DNA of 64,000 nt from Sepiola atlantica (Eukaryota > Mollusca > Cephalopoda > Sepiida > Sepiolidae), in contig OY744525.1 of NCBI GenBank assembly GCA_963556195.1, positions 76,502,844-76,566,843 of the forward strand. The letters are read 5' to 3'. This document shows positions 62,336 through 64,000 of the stretch, in pieces. The notes under the pieces are model-generated. The model had not been told where the DNA came from. It worked only from the letters and a program-made list of their open reading frames with translations, and searched no databases. Position 1 is the stretch's first letter, and each line of letters begins with the position of its first letter. Both the position numbers and the translations under genes were made by a program.

Positions 62336-64000
62336 ATTTCCATGGAACCCCGATGAGCTGACTTATGAACCTCCTATAGAAGGTCCTAGTACCCCCATTA
62401 CCCAGGAGATGATCACCGAAGCAATCCGTAAAATGGGAGCTGATAAAGCAGCTGGGCCATCTGGTATAGTTGCTGAGATGCTCAAACCAACCGGTGAACT
62501 AGGGGCCAGTTTGGTGCATGAACTGATTGAAGCCATCATCAGAGAAGGATGCATACCTAAGGAATGGGAAGACAGCATTATAGTAAGTCTGTACAAAGGT
62601 AAAGGCGATGCATTAAACAGAGATAACTAGCGTGGACTCAAGTTCATTGATCAGGTCATGAAAGTCCTGGAAAGAGTTGTTGAACAGCTGATCAGACAAC
62701 AAATACAGATTGCTGATATGCAATTTGGCTTCATGCCCGGTAGGAGCACCACAGATGCAATTTTCATCATACGCCAAGTCATGGAGAAACATCTAGCAGC
62801 AAACAAACCATTGTACATGGCATTTGTAGATTTGGAGAAAGCTTTTGACCGTGTCCCCAGAAGGGTCATCTGGTGGGCCCTGCGAAAGCTGGATGTTACT
62901 GAGTGGTTGGTTCAGGTGATAACGTCTATGTACACCAATGTATGTAGTCGGGTACGAGTCGGTAACAGCTACAGCGACGAATTTGATGTTAGAGTAGACG
63001 TCCATCAGGGATCTGCCTTAAGTCCCCTTCTATTCATCATTGTACTCGAGGCTCTATCACTGGAATTCCATACTGGCTGCCCGTGGGAGCTGCTATATGC
63101 CGATGACCTAGCGATCATTGATACTTCACTTCAGTCACTCAAGGAACGTCTGGATAGATGGAAGAGTAGCATGGAGAAGAAAGGTCTCAGAGTCAACATG
63201 GGTAAAACTAAGGTCATGATCGCAGGTCCAAACCTCAGCTTACTACAGAAAACAGGAAAATACCCGTGTGCTGTATGTCTGAAAGGAACTGGTAGCAACT
63301 CAATCATCTGCACTCACTGTTCAGGTTGGGTCCACAAAAGGTGCAGTGGCATAAAGGGCTCTCTCGAAGCAGATCCTCACTTTAAGTGCTTTCGTTGCAC
63401 CAGCACGGCAAGACCAATAGATGGCAGACCACTGACGGAGATGGATACTGGTGACAACAAGCTGGAAGTAGTGACAGACTTTTGTTATCTTGGAGATGTG
63501 CTGTCATCAGGTGGAGGCTGTGAACTTGCGGCAGCTACACGTTGCAAGTGTGCCTGGAAAAAGTTTAGAGAACTGCTACCAATGCTGACAAACAAACACC
63601 TGCCAACAACTACGAGAGGGCCTGTATACTCCTCATTTGTCAGAAGTGTGCTGTTGTATGGCTCAGAAACTTGGGCTGTCTCTGCTGGCATACTAAGGAA
63701 GCTGCACCGTAATGACAGGGCAATGGTCAGATGGATCTGTTTGGTGAGGCCTGAACAGTACGTTTCTTTTGAATCCCTGCTCTCACAGGTCGACTTGAAA
63801 AGCCTTGCGGATATCATGCGGAACAACAGACTGCGTTGGTTGGGTCACATTGAGCGTAGCGATGGCTGGATTGCTAAAGTCCGACAGTTGAATGTGCCAG
63901 CAGAGAACATCACCACTGGCAGACCCAAGTTAACTTGGGAGAACGTAGTCAAACATGATACAGAAGGCCATGGGTATGGATTCCATCAAGCCTTGCCAAA
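62320..64000 (+). mobile_element. PHD-finger LINE, near-intact RT ORF running off the right edge
   Basis: The reading frame from about 62330 gives VEFPWNPDELTYEPPIEGP, MGADKAAGPSGIVAEMLKP (RT motif 0/1), SIIVSLYKGKGDALNRDN, a TAG at 62628-62630 (a Tyr codon is expected in NYRGLK), then QFGFMPGRSTTDAIF. FVDLEKAFDRV (motif A) is at 62823-62855, HQGSALSPLLFIIVLEALS is motif B, and LYADDLAII (motif C) is at 63093-63119. A C4HC3 finger follows at 63267-63398, then FCYLGDVLSSGGGCELAA, LYGSETWAVSAG and LRWLGHIERSDGW. The frame stays open from 62631 to the window edge, over 450 codons. The N-terminal endonuclease is absent (5' truncation). In the cell such proteins nick DNA and reverse-transcribe the element RNA. 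This copy has one nonsense codon and is otherwise well preserved, so it is much younger than its relatives at 9.0, 28.9, 32.7 and 47.5 kb. Confidence 0.93.

Noticed and set aside
1..64000. Host protein-coding exons
   Set aside because: No stretch with splice-flanked conserved coding sequence was recognised. A spliced-alignment or RNA-seq search would be needed to exclude very short exons.

Overview
The window looks like gene-free nuclear DNA from an animal, most likely a mollusc and plausibly a cephalopod. It is strongly AT-rich, packed with (TA)n and other microsatellites, and made of stacked, decayed transposable elements. I found no host protein-coding exon, operon, functional tRNA or rRNA gene, or prokaryote-like feature. 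The organism call is an inference from the mix of repeats (PHD-finger LINEs, CR1-like LINEs, a Penelope-like element, mariner, tRNA-, 5S- and U2-headed SINEs) and has moderate confidence.

Layout. 1-8 kb: AT-rich DNA with a full-length U2 snRNA-headed SINE (2896-3272, perfect 14-bp target duplication), diverged tandem modules around it, and LINE 3' fragments near 7 kb. 9-14 kb: a LINE tail (9008-9430), an inverted repeat plus tandem duplication (11.7-12.1 kb), a tRNA-headed SINE ending in a hammerhead-like motif (12.7-12.9 kb) and a large unclassified repeat. 14.8-16.3 kb: a very homogeneous 41-bp minisatellite of about 35 units. 18-20 kb: a MITE-like element, pyrimidine-rich DNA and a degenerate 38-bp array. 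20.4-25.5 kb: several U2 SINEs, a CR1-like LINE interrupted by a tRNA-derived SINE, and LINE C-terminal fragments. 26-35 kb: tandem duplications, two PHD-LINE relics, a hammerhead candidate at 31.2 kb, an RNase H fragment and another CR1-like tail. 36.5-42.6 kb: a 256-bp palindrome, two mariner relics, two more hammerhead candidates, and a composite element with a minisatellite and long inverted repeats. 44-49.5 kb: a 1-kb TA/TACA satellite, diverged modules and two 5S-headed SINEs. 52.5-55.4 kb: a broken Penelope-like element. 55.8-60.9 kb: tandem modules, a degraded LINE of probable restriction-like-endonuclease type, and an element with three internal repeats inserted in that LINE's tail. 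61.9-64 kb: another tRNA/hammerhead SINE and the best-preserved LINE, which runs off the right edge with a single in-frame stop.

The most interesting signals are (1) hammerhead ribozyme candidates with a complete conserved core and compensating stems at 31.2, 39.4 and 40.9 kb, plus related decayed motifs forming the tails of tRNA-headed SINEs at 12.8, 51.4 and 62.0 kb; (2) a U2-headed SINE family with one perfectly flanked copy; (3) a long near-perfect palindrome at 36.5 kb; (4) a PHD-type C4HC3 finger encoded between the reverse transcriptase and C-terminal region of a LINE. All alignments were done by hand, so mismatch counts and boundaries are approximate.
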